Shown in pieces: positions 33,372 to 41,737 of a DNA stretch of 64,000 nucleotides. The translations under genes and the position numbers were made by a program. The notes below the pieces were generated by a model. It did no database searches. It was not told the origin of the DNA and saw nothing but the letters and a program-made list of their open reading frames with translations. The stretch spans positions 186,001-250,000 of the forward strand of contig NZ_FOBF01000007.1 of the NCBI RefSeq assembly GCF_900109355.1, written 5' to 3'. Source of the stretch: Nonomuraea pusilla (GTDB lineage Bacteria > Actinomycetota > Actinomycetes > Streptosporangiales > Streptosporangiaceae). Each line of letters starts with the position of its first letter. The stretch's first letter is position 1.

Positions 33372-34169
33372 TCAGCGGAAGCCGCCGAAGGCGACGGCGG
33401 TGACCAGCACCACGAGGACGAGCACGGTGGTGAGGGGGTTCGTCCTGCGGGCGGGCGCGGCCACGGCGTGCCTGTAGCGCGACCGCGGGGCCGCCGACGG
33501 CGTGGGGGTGGGCTCGGCGCGTACGGGCTCACGGGCGGCGGGCGCCTGCAGCGGTACCCGCCGGGGAGCGGGCCGGGCGGCGGGCGGCGGGCAGGCCCCC
33601 ACCTGGACGGCGCCGCCCACGCACACGGAGGCGCCTCCTATGCGCACCCCGGGCCCGTCGAGGCCGGGAATCCACACCTCGTTCCCCCGCACCCGCGGCA
33701 GGGCCGGGTGGCCGCCGGGCGCCCCCGGGACGACCGGCCCCGGAACGCCTTGTCCTGAGACGCCTCGGCCTGGAACCCCCTGCCCCGGCATGACCGGCTG
33801 CGGGATGCGGGGCCGCACGGGCGCGGGCAGCCGCCGCCGCACCGTGTCGGGCACGCCGGGCGGCAGAACCGCCTTGGGAACACCCGGCACCGTCTTCGGA
33901 ACACGCGGGACCGTCTTGGGGATGCCCGGGACGGTCCTCGGCACGCGGGCCCGCGGCGCGACCTCTCGCGGGGACGGGACGCGCGGGAACGCGGGTGGCC
34001 GGACCCGAGGCGCCACCGACACCCTGGGCGCCGGGGGACGCCACACGCGCACCCCCGGCTCGGACACGACCGGCCGTGGCTCCCTGTCGGCGGCCGCCGG
34101 GCCGCCGGTGGCGACCACGGCGAGCACCCCGGCGAGCAGCAGCGGCGCGCGGGCGGCGCCCACCGTCAC
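33372..34169 (-). CDS. Proline-rich exported protein with C-terminal membrane anchor
   Basis: 265 residues from the GTG overlapping the previous stop (ATGTGA). No known family. N-terminal signal peptide (APLLLAGVLAVVATGGPAAA), then a Pro/Val/Arg-rich body with degenerate repeats of the type VPKTVPGVPK (about 75-105) and a GQGVPG stretch (about 128-150). A small cysteine-containing segment (ASVCVGGAVQVGACPPP) follows. The C-terminus is one hydrophobic helix (LTTVLVLVVLVTAVAFGGF) with a single trailing Arg, so both ends are membrane-linked or the tail is an anchor. It has no sortase motif. Probably a wall-spanning spacer paired with the upstream membrane protein. Confidence 0.75.
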   Translation of the reverse strand: MTVGAARAPLLLAGVLAVVATGGPAAADREPRPVVSEPGVRVWRPPAPRVSVAPRVRPPAFPRVPSPREVAPRARVPRTVPGIPKTVPRVPKTVPGVPKAVLPPGVPDTVRRRLPAPVRPRIPQPVMPGQGVPGRGVSGQGVPGPVVPGAPGGHPALPRVRGNEVWIPGLDGPGVRIGGASVCVGGAVQVGACPPPAARPAPRRVPLQAPAAREPVRAEPTPTPSAAPRSRYRHAVAAPARRTNPLTTVLVLVVLVTAVAFGGFR

Positions 34170-34924
34170 ATCCCCCCGGCGATGCGCGAGAACTCCCGCA
34201 GCGCGCCCTCGAACGCCTCGGGGCCCACGGCGAGCGGCCCGGCGAAGGCGTGCGTCATGTCCCAGGTCAGGTAGACGCCGAACCCGAGCATGGCGGCCAT
34301 CGCCACCAGCGGCGCGAGCGTGATGCCGCGCGGCCTGGCCCCCGCCAGGAACGGGAACACGATCACGGCGACGCCGGTGAGGGCCGTCAGGACGATCAGG
34401 CCGCCGGGCGGGGTGGCCGCGGCGTCGGCGCCGCGCTGCGACCTGGCGTCGGCGAGCGCGGTGAGGTGGTCGAGGACGGAGTTCCTCGCGTCCTGCTCCG
34501 CGTCGCCCTCGGTCTTGAGGCCGGTCACGCGGCTGCGCAGCGCGTCGAGGCGGGCGGCGCCGACGGGGTCCATCTTGCCGTCGGCCATGAGCGGCCACTC
34601 GTCCTTGACCACGAACGTGACGTAGTCGCGCAGCCCCGCCCGCACCGCCTCGGGCGCCGTGCCGGGCAGGCCGTCGGCCGCCCAGTAGGCGTTGACGGCG
34701 GACTGGCTCTCGGCGCGGGCGTTCTGCCGCGCCGCGTCGGCGGTGGTCCACGGGACGATGATCGCGATGGCGAACACCAGCAGGAACAGCGCGGACAGCA
34801 TCGCGCCCGCGTGGCCGGCGGACGGCCCGCCCGGGTCGCGGTCCTCGCCGCCGCTCCTGAACAGGAGCGCGGCGAGGGCCACCACGCCCACCGCCGCCAC
34901 GACCGAGAGCGTGTACGCCAGCAT
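34166..34924 (-). CDS. DUF4239-like (bestrophin-like) membrane protein
   Basis: 252 residues with four transmembrane segments in two pairs: residues 3-21 and 42-60 at the N-terminus, and about 178-196 and 205-225 at the C-terminus. The intervening 110-residue soluble region contains NAYWAADGLPGTAPEAVRAGLRDYVTFVV, typical of the DUF4239 (bestrophin-like) family found in actinobacteria. Ion-channel function is only suggested by the distant bestrophin relation. ATG start after GGGAG. Overlaps the proline-rich gene by four bases, so the products probably work together in the envelope. Confidence 0.78.
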   Translation of the reverse strand: MLAYTLSVVAAVGVVALAALLFRSGGEDRDPGGPSAGHAGAMLSALFLLVFAIAIIVPWTTADAARQNARAESQSAVNAYWAADGLPGTAPEAVRAGLRDYVTFVVKDEWPLMADGKMDPVGAARLDALRSRVTGLKTEGDAEQDARNSVLDHLTALADARSQRGADAAATPPGGLIVLTALTGVAVIVFPFLAGARPRGITLAPLVAMAAMLGFGVYLTWDMTHAFAGPLAVGPEAFEGALREFSRIAGGM

Positions 34925-35166
34925 GGAGATCTCCCGAACCTGACTGAATACGTAGGGTTACACAACTATCACACTACGCATCCATGGCGCTCCCTTTCCC
35001 CGCACGCGGCGCGGCGGGGACACCCGTGACCGGAGCGGGGCGATTGGACCGAGAACCGGGGCCGAGCCGGGGCGCGCCCGCACGGGCTGGACGGAATGTT
35101 GATCTTGGCTGGGCTTTCACACGATATGTCCAGCGGGAGTGCGGAAGGTCGGTAAGTTTCGGGACC

Positions 35167-35517
35167 ATGACTGACGTGAATCTGAACGGCCGTAAATTCG
35201 TCATGGTGAGCTCGACGGCGAGCGAGGTGGACCAGCAGAGTCCCACGGAGTTCGAGTACTGGGAGTCGGACGGGGTGGTGTGGGGCGGCTACACCGGCGA
35301 CACCGTCACCACCGGCCGTTTCGTCGGCACCAGGGACGGCGACCAGGTCTCCATCTCGTACGTGCACGCCCTGAAGGCGGGCGGCCGGGCCGGCGGGCGG
35401 AGCAGCAGCCGCATCGAGACCGGCGAGGACGGGCTGCTGCGCCTGGTGGAGGAGTTCAGCTTCGAGGGCGACGACACGCCGCATGTGAGCGTCTGCAGGG
35501 AGGTCGTCCCCTCCTGA
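35167..35517 (+). CDS. Conserved small protein (family sometimes labelled N-acetylglutamate synthase)
   Basis: 116 residues, predicted all-beta: NLNGRKFVMVSSTAS, TEFEYWESDGVVWGGYTGD, TVTTGRFVGTRDGDQVSISY and LLRLVEEFSFEG. From memory this matches a widespread small beta-barrel family that databases often call n-acetylglutamate synthase; nothing acyltransferase-like is visible, so I would not assign that activity. ATG 35167 chosen because the protein family begins there; the upstream frame to 34984 is intergenic. The ribosome binding site is weak. A strong terminator hairpin follows the stop. Confidence 0.75.
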   Translation: MTDVNLNGRKFVMVSSTASEVDQQSPTEFEYWESDGVVWGGYTGDTVTTGRFVGTRDGDQVSISYVHALKAGGRAGGRSSSRIETGEDGLLRLVEEFSFEGDDTPHVSVCREVVPS

Positions 35518-35529
35518 CGTGGGAAGAAG

Positions 35530-35557
35530 GACGCCCCCGGCGGATGCCGGGGGCGTC
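35530..35557. terminator. Intrinsic terminator hairpin, probably bidirectional
   Basis: Perfect 12-bp stem GACGCCCCCGGC / GCCGGGGGCGTC with GGAT loop, 13 bases after the stop of the small beta protein and facing the converging Lrp gene. No long T-run follows, as is usual for high-GC actinobacteria. Confidence 0.85.
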
Positions 35558-35636
35558 TCGTGCGTTCGGGACAGGGTGTCGGGCGGGGGTTCCGGTGGCG
35601 GGCGAGCGGGCCGGGGATCGGGGGTCGCGGGGCGGG

Positions 35637-36272
35637 TCAGGTGTCCTTGCGGAGGGCGGCCCGGCCCTCGGCGGCGCCGACGAAGCGCATCTTGCCCAGG
35701 GGCACGTCCCCCTGCGACTCCTGCGGGGGGCGGCGGGACGGGCGGGCCTGGTCGCGGTCGCTGGGCAGCACGTACGGGCGTCTGAGCACCTCGTCCAGGA
35801 TGAAGACGGTCTCGGTGGCCTTGACGGCGGGGATGTTGGCCAGGCGGTCGGTCACCATGGCGTGCACCTCGGCCACGTCGGCCATCCGCACCTGGATCAT
35901 GGCGTCGTGCTGCCCGGTGGTGATGGCGCAGTACTCCACCTCGGGCATCCTGGCCAGTTCGGCCCTGAACTGCTTCCACATCTGCTGGCGCACCGTCACG
36001 AAGATCAGCGCGGTGATGCCGAGACCGGCCCTGACGTGGTCGATCTCTGCTGTGAAGCGCTTGATCGTGCCGTCGGCGCGCAGCGCCTCGAAGCGGGTGT
36101 AGGCGTTCGCCCTGGAGATGCCGACGCGCTCGGCGAGCGCGGCGACGGAGATCCTGCCGTTCTCCCGCAGGATCTCCAGGATCTTCATGTGGATCGCGTC
36201 GAGTTCGAGACCGATGCCGATCCGTCCAGGGGGAGTGCCGCCACCCCCACCATTTCTGGAAATATCACTCAT
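35637..36272 (-). CDS. Lrp/AsnC-family transcriptional regulator
   Basis: 211 residues from ATG 36272 (GAGG five bases upstream; an adjacent ATG at 36275 is too close to it). The N-terminal HTH (LEILRENGRISVAALAERVGISRANAYTRFEAL) is followed by a RAM/AsnC ligand domain (LGITALIFVTVRQQ, CAITTGQHDAMIQVRMADVAEVHAMV). The C-terminal 40 residues are an unusual Arg/Pro-rich tail. The family senses amino acids and controls their transport and catabolism. It diverges from the peptide importer / racemase operon across 110 bp, the natural target. Confidence 0.92.
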   Translation of the reverse strand: MSDISRNGGGGGTPPGRIGIGLELDAIHMKILEILRENGRISVAALAERVGISRANAYTRFEALRADGTIKRFTAEIDHVRAGLGITALIFVTVRQQMWKQFRAELARMPEVEYCAITTGQHDAMIQVRMADVAEVHAMVTDRLANIPAVKATETVFILDEVLRRPYVLPSDRDQARPSRRPPQESQGDVPLGKMRFVGAAEGRAALRKDT

Positions 36273-36286
36273 CATTACCTCTCGAC

Positions 36287-36298
36287 CGTAAATATACG
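36287..36298. promoter_or_regulatory. AT-rich inverted repeat in Lrp/importer divergent region
   Basis: CGTAAATATACG (CGTA arms, AATA centre) lies 15 bp before the Lrp start in an otherwise GC-rich stretch. It could be the Lrp gene's -10 region (TATATT on the minus strand) and an Lrp-type binding site. Confidence 0.35.
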
Positions 36299-36382
36299 TC
36301 TCGGCGCGCGCACAGACCCTGGACGTTCTGCCTGACAATCCTCGACATCCTTCTTCCGAACGTCCAATTGGAGGACCTAACC

Positions 36383-37960
36383 ATGGCGACCCGCTCGCAG
36401 ACGGCGGCTGTGCTGCTCGCCGGTGCACTCGCCCTCGCCGCCTGCGGAAGCGGCGGCACCCCCCAGGCTTCCACCGCGTCGGGCGGCGGGAAGACCCTCG
36501 TCATCGACACCTCCTTCGACCTGAAGACCGCCGACCCCGGCCGGACGTACGAGCCGACCGGCCTCATCGTCGGCAAGGCGGTCTACGAGACGCTCCTCAC
36601 CTTCGACGGCGCCGACGTGACCAAGCCGGTCCCGGCCTTGGCCGAGTCGTACGAGCTGTCCGGGGACGGCAAGACGTTGACGCTGAAGCTGAAGAAGGGC
36701 GCGACGTTCGCCGACGGCTCGCCGGTGACGGCCGACGACGTGGTGTTCTCGCTGACCCGCGTGCGCGACATGAAGGGCACGCCGTCGTTCCTGCTGGACG
36801 GCGTCGAGGTGGCCAAGACCGACGACTCCACGATCACGCTGACGTCGAAGACGGCCAACCCGGCGCTGCCGTACATCCTGCCCAACCCGGCCCTCGGCAT
36901 CATCAACAGCAAGGTCGCCAAGGAGCACGGCGCGACCGCCGACCCGCAGGACAAGGCCGAGCAGTACCTCAACTCCAACTCGGCGGGCTCCGGGCCGTAC
37001 CTCATCGACTCGTTCAACGTGAGCAGCCAGGTCGTGCTCAAGGCCAACCCGAAGTACTACGGCACCAAGCCGACGTACGACAAGGTGGTCATCCGCAACG
37101 TCGAGGCCGCCACGCAGAAGCTGAACGTGCAGCGCGGCGACAGCCAGGTGGCGCTGAACCTGTCGAGCGACCAGGTCGCCGGCATGCCGGCGACCCTCCA
37201 GATCAAGAAGACGGCCTCGGCCAACGTCATCTTCCTGCTCGCCAACCAGGACCCGGGCGTCAGCAAGACCACCTCGAACCCGAAGTTCGCCGAGGCGGTC
37301 CGCAAGGGCGTCGACTACCAGGGCCTGCTGGAGCTGGCCGGCGAGGGCGCCACGCAGTCCCCGGGCATCATCCCGTCGCAGCTGCTCGGCGCGCTCGACC
37401 CGGCCCAGGCCCCCAAGCGGGACGTCGAGGGCGCCAAGGCGGCCCTCGCGGCCAGCGGCGTGTCCAACCCGACTGTCAAGCTGGAGTACCCGAGCGAGCT
37501 GACCGTCAACGGCCTGTCGTTCCAGCCGCTGGCCGAGCGCGTCCAGGCCAACCTCAAGGAGGTCGGCATCACGGTGGACCTCCAGCCCGCCCCCATCACG
37601 ACGGCGCTGGACAACTACCGCAACGGCAAGGAGGAGCTGGGCCTGTGGTACTGGGGCCCCGACTACCCGGACCCGAGCGACTACCTGGCGTTCCTGCCCG
37701 GCAAGACGGTCGGCCTGCGGGCCGGGTGGAAGGCCGGCGCGGACAAGGCCGTCGAGGCCGCGGGTGAGAAGGCGGCGGCCGCGATCGGCGACGACGCCCG
37801 CAAGCAGGCGTACGCCGAGATGCAGACCGCGCTCAACGCGACCGGCCCGTTCGTCCCGCTGATCCAGCCGAGCCAGAACATCGTGACCGCCGCCTCGGTG
37901 ACCGGCCTCGAGTACCACCCCGTGTGGACGGTCGACGTCGCCGACCTGGGCGCGAAGTAA
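36383..37960 (+). CDS. Peptide ABC transporter substrate-binding lipoprotein (SBP family 5)
   Basis: 525 residues, ATG behind GGAGGA. Lipoprotein signal AAVLLAGALALAAC (Cys21). The SBP_bac_5 (DppA/OppA/NikA) fold is visible in YETLLTFDGADVTKPVPALAESYELS, FADGSPVTADDVVFSLTRV, GSGPYLIDSF and YRNGKEELGLWYWGPDYPDPSDYLAFL; the last motif resembles peptide binders more than nickel or sugar binders. Captures a peptide or amino-acid derivative outside the cell. First gene of an eight-gene operon, read away from the Lrp gene. Confidence 0.95.
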   Translation: MATRSQTAAVLLAGALALAACGSGGTPQASTASGGGKTLVIDTSFDLKTADPGRTYEPTGLIVGKAVYETLLTFDGADVTKPVPALAESYELSGDGKTLTLKLKKGATFADGSPVTADDVVFSLTRVRDMKGTPSFLLDGVEVAKTDDSTITLTSKTANPALPYILPNPALGIINSKVAKEHGATADPQDKAEQYLNSNSAGSGPYLIDSFNVSSQVVLKANPKYYGTKPTYDKVVIRNVEAATQKLNVQRGDSQVALNLSSDQVAGMPATLQIKKTASANVIFLLANQDPGVSKTTSNPKFAEAVRKGVDYQGLLELAGEGATQSPGIIPSQLLGALDPAQAPKRDVEGAKAALAASGVSNPTVKLEYPSELTVNGLSFQPLAERVQANLKEVGITVDLQPAPITTALDNYRNGKEELGLWYWGPDYPDPSDYLAFLPGKTVGLRAGWKAGADKAVEAAGEKAAAAIGDDARKQAYAEMQTALNATGPFVPLIQPSQNIVTAASVTGLEYHPVWTVDVADLGAK

Positions 37961-37972
37961 GGGCCCGGCGAG

Positions 37973-39118
37973 GTGCAGGAGCAGGAGGGCGCGGCGCTGC
38001 CGCCGCGCCCCGCCACCCCACTCGACGGCGGCGGTGAACCGGTGTCCCCCGGCCCCGGCGCGCCGCCCGCCCGTCCCGCCGCGCGCCGGCGGGGCGGGCA
38101 CCCGCTCGCCCGCTTCCTGGTGCGGCGCATCCTCATGGCCGTCCTGCTGGCGTGGGGCATCACGCTGGTGACGTTCGTGCTGACGAACCTGGTGCCCGGC
38201 GACCCCGTCGCGGCCAACCTCGGCCAGCGGGCGCTCGGCGACCCGGCGATCGTCGCGCAGTGGCGTGCCGACCACGGCCTGGACAAGCCGCTGTGGGAGC
38301 AGTACCTGCTGCACCTGCAGGGGCTGACGCACGGCGACCTCGGCACGAGCCAGCAGAGCCACCGGCCCGTCAGCGAGGACCTGGCGGAGTTCGTCCCGGC
38401 GACGCTGGAGCTGGCCGGAGCCGCGATCCTCGTGTCGCTGGTGCTGGGCGTCGCGTTCGGCGTCGTCGCGGCGCTGCGCAGGGACCGGCTGCCCGACCAC
38501 CTCCTGCGGGTGCTGAGCCTGATCGGCATCTCGGTGCCGACGTTCTGGCTGGCCCTCGTGGCGTTCTACGTGTTCTTCTACCGGCTGCAGATCACGCCGG
38601 GCAGCGGGCGCGTGGACCCGGCGCTGGGCGCCGCGCCCGGCGTGACGGGGCTGCAGACGGTCGACGCGCTGCTCGCGGGCCGCTGGGACATCTTCGTCTC
38701 CGCGGCCGGCCACCTGATCACGCCCGCCCTGGTGCTGGCGCTGTACACGATCGGGCTGCTCACCCGGTTCACCCGGTCGGCCGTGCTGGAGGTGCTGGGG
38801 CAGGACTACGTCCGCGCCGCCAGGGCCAAGGGCCTGCCGGGACGGGTCATCCTGTTCCGCTACGTGCTGCGCTCGGCGCTGGTGCCGATCATCACGGTGG
38901 CGGGCCTGGCGTTCGGCAGCCTGCTGTCGGGCACCGTCCTGGTCGAGGCGATCTTCGCCTGGCCGGGCGTCGGCCAGTACGCCTACAAGAGCGCCACCAC
39001 CCTCGACCTGCCCGCCGTCATGGGCGTCGGCCTGGTCGTGGGCATCGTCTACCTGGTCATCAACCTGATCGTGGACGTCCTGTACGGCATCATCGACCCG
39101 AGGGTGAGGCTGCAATGA
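37973..39118 (+). CDS. Peptide ABC transporter permease (DppB-like)
   Basis: 381 residues; GTG 12 bases after the binding-protein stop. The first 55 residues are a Pro/Ala/Gly-rich cytoplasmic extension that DppB proteins normally lack. Then TM1 (ILMAVLLAWGITLVTFVLTNLVPGDP) and the six-helix permease, with the EAA loop YVRAARAKGLPGRVILFRYVLRSALVPI and the C-terminal VDVLYGIIDPRVRL. Pairs with the next permease. Confidence 0.93.
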   Translation: MQEQEGAALPPRPATPLDGGGEPVSPGPGAPPARPAARRRGGHPLARFLVRRILMAVLLAWGITLVTFVLTNLVPGDPVAANLGQRALGDPAIVAQWRADHGLDKPLWEQYLLHLQGLTHGDLGTSQQSHRPVSEDLAEFVPATLELAGAAILVSLVLGVAFGVVAALRRDRLPDHLLRVLSLIGISVPTFWLALVAFYVFFYRLQITPGSGRVDPALGAAPGVTGLQTVDALLAGRWDIFVSAAGHLITPALVLALYTIGLLTRFTRSAVLEVLGQDYVRAARAKGLPGRVILFRYVLRSALVPIITVAGLAFGSLLSGTVLVEAIFAWPGVGQYAYKSATTLDLPAVMGVGLVVGIVYLVINLIVDVLYGIIDPRVRLQ

Positions 39119-40005
39119 CGGGTGACGCCAAGGCCGACGGGGTCCTGGCGCGCAAGGGCCTGATCAGGCGGCTGCCCGAGGCGTGGCGGCAGCCGCTCGC
39201 CGTGGTGGGCGCCGTGCTCGCCGTCGGCTGGCTGGTGGTCGCGCTGGCGGCGCCGCTGCTCGCGCCGCACGACCCGCTCGCCCAGGACCTGCCCAGGCTG
39301 GCCGCCCCCGGCCCCGGCCACTGGTTCGGCACCGACCAGCTCGGCCGCGACATCCTCAGCCGCGTCATGTACGGCGCCCGCGTGTCGATCCCGCTGACGC
39401 TGCTGCTGGTGGCGCTGTCGGTGCTGATCGGCGGCCTGCTCGGCGCGTGCGCCGGCTACTTCGGCCGCTGGGTGGACGAGACGATCATGCGGCTGGCGGA
39501 CCTCGTGTTCGCCTTCCCCACGGTCATCCTCGCCATGGTGGTGGCGGCGGCGCTCGGCGCGAGCCTGGCCAACGCGGTGCTCGCCGTGCTGGTCGTGGCG
39601 TGGCCGGCGTACGCGCGCGTCACCCGCGGTCTCGTGCTCGGCGTGCGCGGGCGGGAGTTCGTGCTCAGCGGGCGGCTGCTCGGCTTCTCCGCCTGGCGCT
39701 CGTTGCGCGTGGACGTCCTGCCGAACGTGACCGGTCCCGTGCTGGTGCTGGCCACCCTCGACATCGGCACCGCGCTGCTGCTGCTGTCCGGCCTGTCGTT
39801 CCTCGGCCTGGGCGCCAAGCCGCCGTCCCCCGAGTGGGGCGCCATGGTGGCCTCCGGCGTCGAGGTGTTCGACAGCTGGTGGGTGGCCACGTTCCCCGGC
39901 CTGGCCATCCTGACGGTGGTGCTCGCGTTCAACTTCCTGGGCGACACGCTGCGCGACGCGCTCGACCCGCGCACCGCCCGGGCCATCAAGGAGCGTGCCC
40001 TGTGA
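39115..40005 (+). CDS. Peptide ABC transporter permease (DppC-like)
   Basis: 296 residues, ATG overlapping the preceding stop (ATGA). OppC N-terminal segment with the family hallmark HWFGTDQLGRDILSRVMYGARVS, then permease helices and the EAA loop FVLSGRLLGFSAWRSLRVDVLPN, ending NFLGDTLRDALDPR. Completes the channel with the DppB-like subunit. Confidence 0.95.
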   Translation: MTGDAKADGVLARKGLIRRLPEAWRQPLAVVGAVLAVGWLVVALAAPLLAPHDPLAQDLPRLAAPGPGHWFGTDQLGRDILSRVMYGARVSIPLTLLLVALSVLIGGLLGACAGYFGRWVDETIMRLADLVFAFPTVILAMVVAAALGASLANAVLAVLVVAWPAYARVTRGLVLGVRGREFVLSGRLLGFSAWRSLRVDVLPNVTGPVLVLATLDIGTALLLLSGLSFLGLGAKPPSPEWGAMVASGVEVFDSWWVATFPGLAILTVVLAFNFLGDTLRDALDPRTARAIKERAL

Positions 40006-40820
40006 CCCTCGACATCACCGGACTGAAGGTGACGATCGGCGGCAAGGAGATCCTGCGCGGCGTGGACCTCAGCCTGGAGGCGGGCCGCGTCCACGGGCTG
40101 GCCGGCGAGAGCGGCTCGGGCAAGACCATGACCGGCCTGGCCGTGCTCGGGCTGCTGCCGCACGGGGCGCGGGTGTCCGGCGGCATCAGCCTGGGCGGCC
40201 GCGACCTGCTGGCGCTGTCGCCCAAGGAGCTCAACCAGGTGCGCGGCGGCGAGGTCGCCATGGTGTTCCAGGACCCCGCGACCAGCCTCCACCCGATGCT
40301 GACGATCGGCAGGCAGCTCACCGAGCACATGCGCCACCACCTCCGCCTGGGCAAGGCCGAGGCGAAGGCGCGCGCGGTCGACCTGCTCACCAAGGTCCGC
40401 ATCCCGGGCGCCGAGGAGGCGTACGGGCGGTTCCCGCACCAGTTCTCCGGCGGCATGCGGCAGCGCATCGCGATCGCCGTCGCGCTGGCCTGCTCGCCGA
40501 AGGTGCTCATCGCCGACGAGCCCACCACCGCGCTGGACGTCACCGTGCAGGCGGGCGTCCTGCGGCTGCTGCGCGGGCTGTGCGACGAGCTGGGCCTCGC
40601 GGTGCTGCTCGTGACGCACGACCTCGGCGTGATGTCGGCCGTCGCCGACGAGGTGAGCGTGATGAAGGACGGCCTGGTGGTGGAGACGGGGCCGCGCGCC
40701 CGGGTGCTGCGCGAGCCGTCGCACCCGTACACGCGGGCCCTGCTCGACTCGCTGCCCGACCATCAGGAGCCCGCCCAGGACGGTACGGGCCGCGACGAGC
40801 CCGGGGAGGGCGAGCGATGA
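40002..40820 (+). CDS. Peptide ABC transporter ATP-binding protein (DppD-like)
   Basis: 272 residues, GTG overlapping the previous stop. Walker A GESGSGKTM, Q-loop MVFQDPATSLHP, signature FSGGMRQRIAIA, Walker B VLIADEPTTALD and switch histidine in LLVTHDLGV. The oligopeptide-type C-terminus is shorter than usual and lacks the full cysteine-rich tail present in the next subunit. Energises import together with it. Confidence 0.95.
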   Translation: MTLDITGLKVTIGGKEILRGVDLSLEAGRVHGLAGESGSGKTMTGLAVLGLLPHGARVSGGISLGGRDLLALSPKELNQVRGGEVAMVFQDPATSLHPMLTIGRQLTEHMRHHLRLGKAEAKARAVDLLTKVRIPGAEEAYGRFPHQFSGGMRQRIAIAVALACSPKVLIADEPTTALDVTVQAGVLRLLRGLCDELGLAVLLVTHDLGVMSAVADEVSVMKDGLVVETGPRARVLREPSHPYTRALLDSLPDHQEPAQDGTGRDEPGEGER

Positions 40821-41737
40821 CCCAGCCGAACACCCTGCTGAGTGTGAACGACCTGGTCATCGAGCACCGCTCCCCCGGCCGCCCGGTGGTACGCGCCGTG
40901 GCGGGGGCGAGCCTGACCGTCAACCCCGGCGAGGTCGTCGGGCTGGTCGGCGAGTCGGGCTGCGGCAAGTCGACGCTGGCCAGGGCCGTGTGCGGGATCA
41001 ACCCGGTCACCGAGGGCTCCATCCTGTTCGAGGGGACGCCGGTGACGCCGCTCGGGCTGCGCCGCAGGACCCTGACCGGCATCCAGATGGTGTTCCAGGA
41101 CCCGTACGCGTCGCTGAACCCGCGCCGCCGCGTCGGCGACCAGATCGCCGACGGGCTGCGCACCGCGCGCGACACCACCAGCGACCCGGCCGACCTGCTG
41201 GAACGCGTCGGCCTGCCGCGCGACTTCGCCGGGCGGCACCCGCACGAGTTCTCCGGCGGCCAGCGGCAGCGCATCGCCATCGCGCGGGCGCTCGCCGCCC
41301 GGCCGCGGCTGCTCATCGGCGACGAGCCCATCTCGGCGCTCGACGCGTCGGCGCAGGCGCAGGTCGCCACGCTCATGCGTGACCTGGCCGTCGGCTCGGG
41401 GGCGGGCCTGCTGTTCATCAGCCACGACCTGTCGGTCGTGCGGCTGATCGCGGACAGGATCGCGGTGATGTACCTCGGCAAGATCGTCGAGGTGGGCGAC
41501 ACGGCCGAGGTGTGGGCGCGGCCGCGGCACCCGTACACGCGGGCGCTGCTCCAGGCCATCCCGAAGCCGGACGGCGGCGGCGTGCTGCCCGCCGAACTGC
41601 CCGGCGACGTGCCGGACCCGGCGAACCCGCCCGCGGGCTGCCGGTTCCACCCGCGCTGCCCGGTCGCCATGGACGTGTGCCGGGTCAAGGAGCCGGCGTT
41701 CGGTCCCGTCGCCTGCTGGCTGCACGAGCCGGCGTGA
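40817..41737 (+). CDS. Peptide ABC transporter ATP-binding protein (DppF/OppF-like)
   Basis: 306 residues, ATG overlapping the previous stop. Walker A GESGCGKST, MVFQDPYASLNPRR, signature FSGGQRQRIAIARAL, Walker B LLIGDEPISALD and FISHDLSVV. The C-terminal oligo_HPY segment (NPPAGCRFHPRCPVAMDVCRVKEP) includes the four cysteines that bind an iron-sulfur cluster in related subunits. Second ATPase of the importer. Confidence 0.95.
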   Translation: MTQPNTLLSVNDLVIEHRSPGRPVVRAVAGASLTVNPGEVVGLVGESGCGKSTLARAVCGINPVTEGSILFEGTPVTPLGLRRRTLTGIQMVFQDPYASLNPRRRVGDQIADGLRTARDTTSDPADLLERVGLPRDFAGRHPHEFSGGQRQRIAIARALAARPRLLIGDEPISALDASAQAQVATLMRDLAVGSGAGLLFISHDLSVVRLIADRIAVMYLGKIVEVGDTAEVWARPRHPYTRALLQAIPKPDGGGVLPAELPGDVPDPANPPAGCRFHPRCPVAMDVCRVKEPAFGPVACWLHEPA

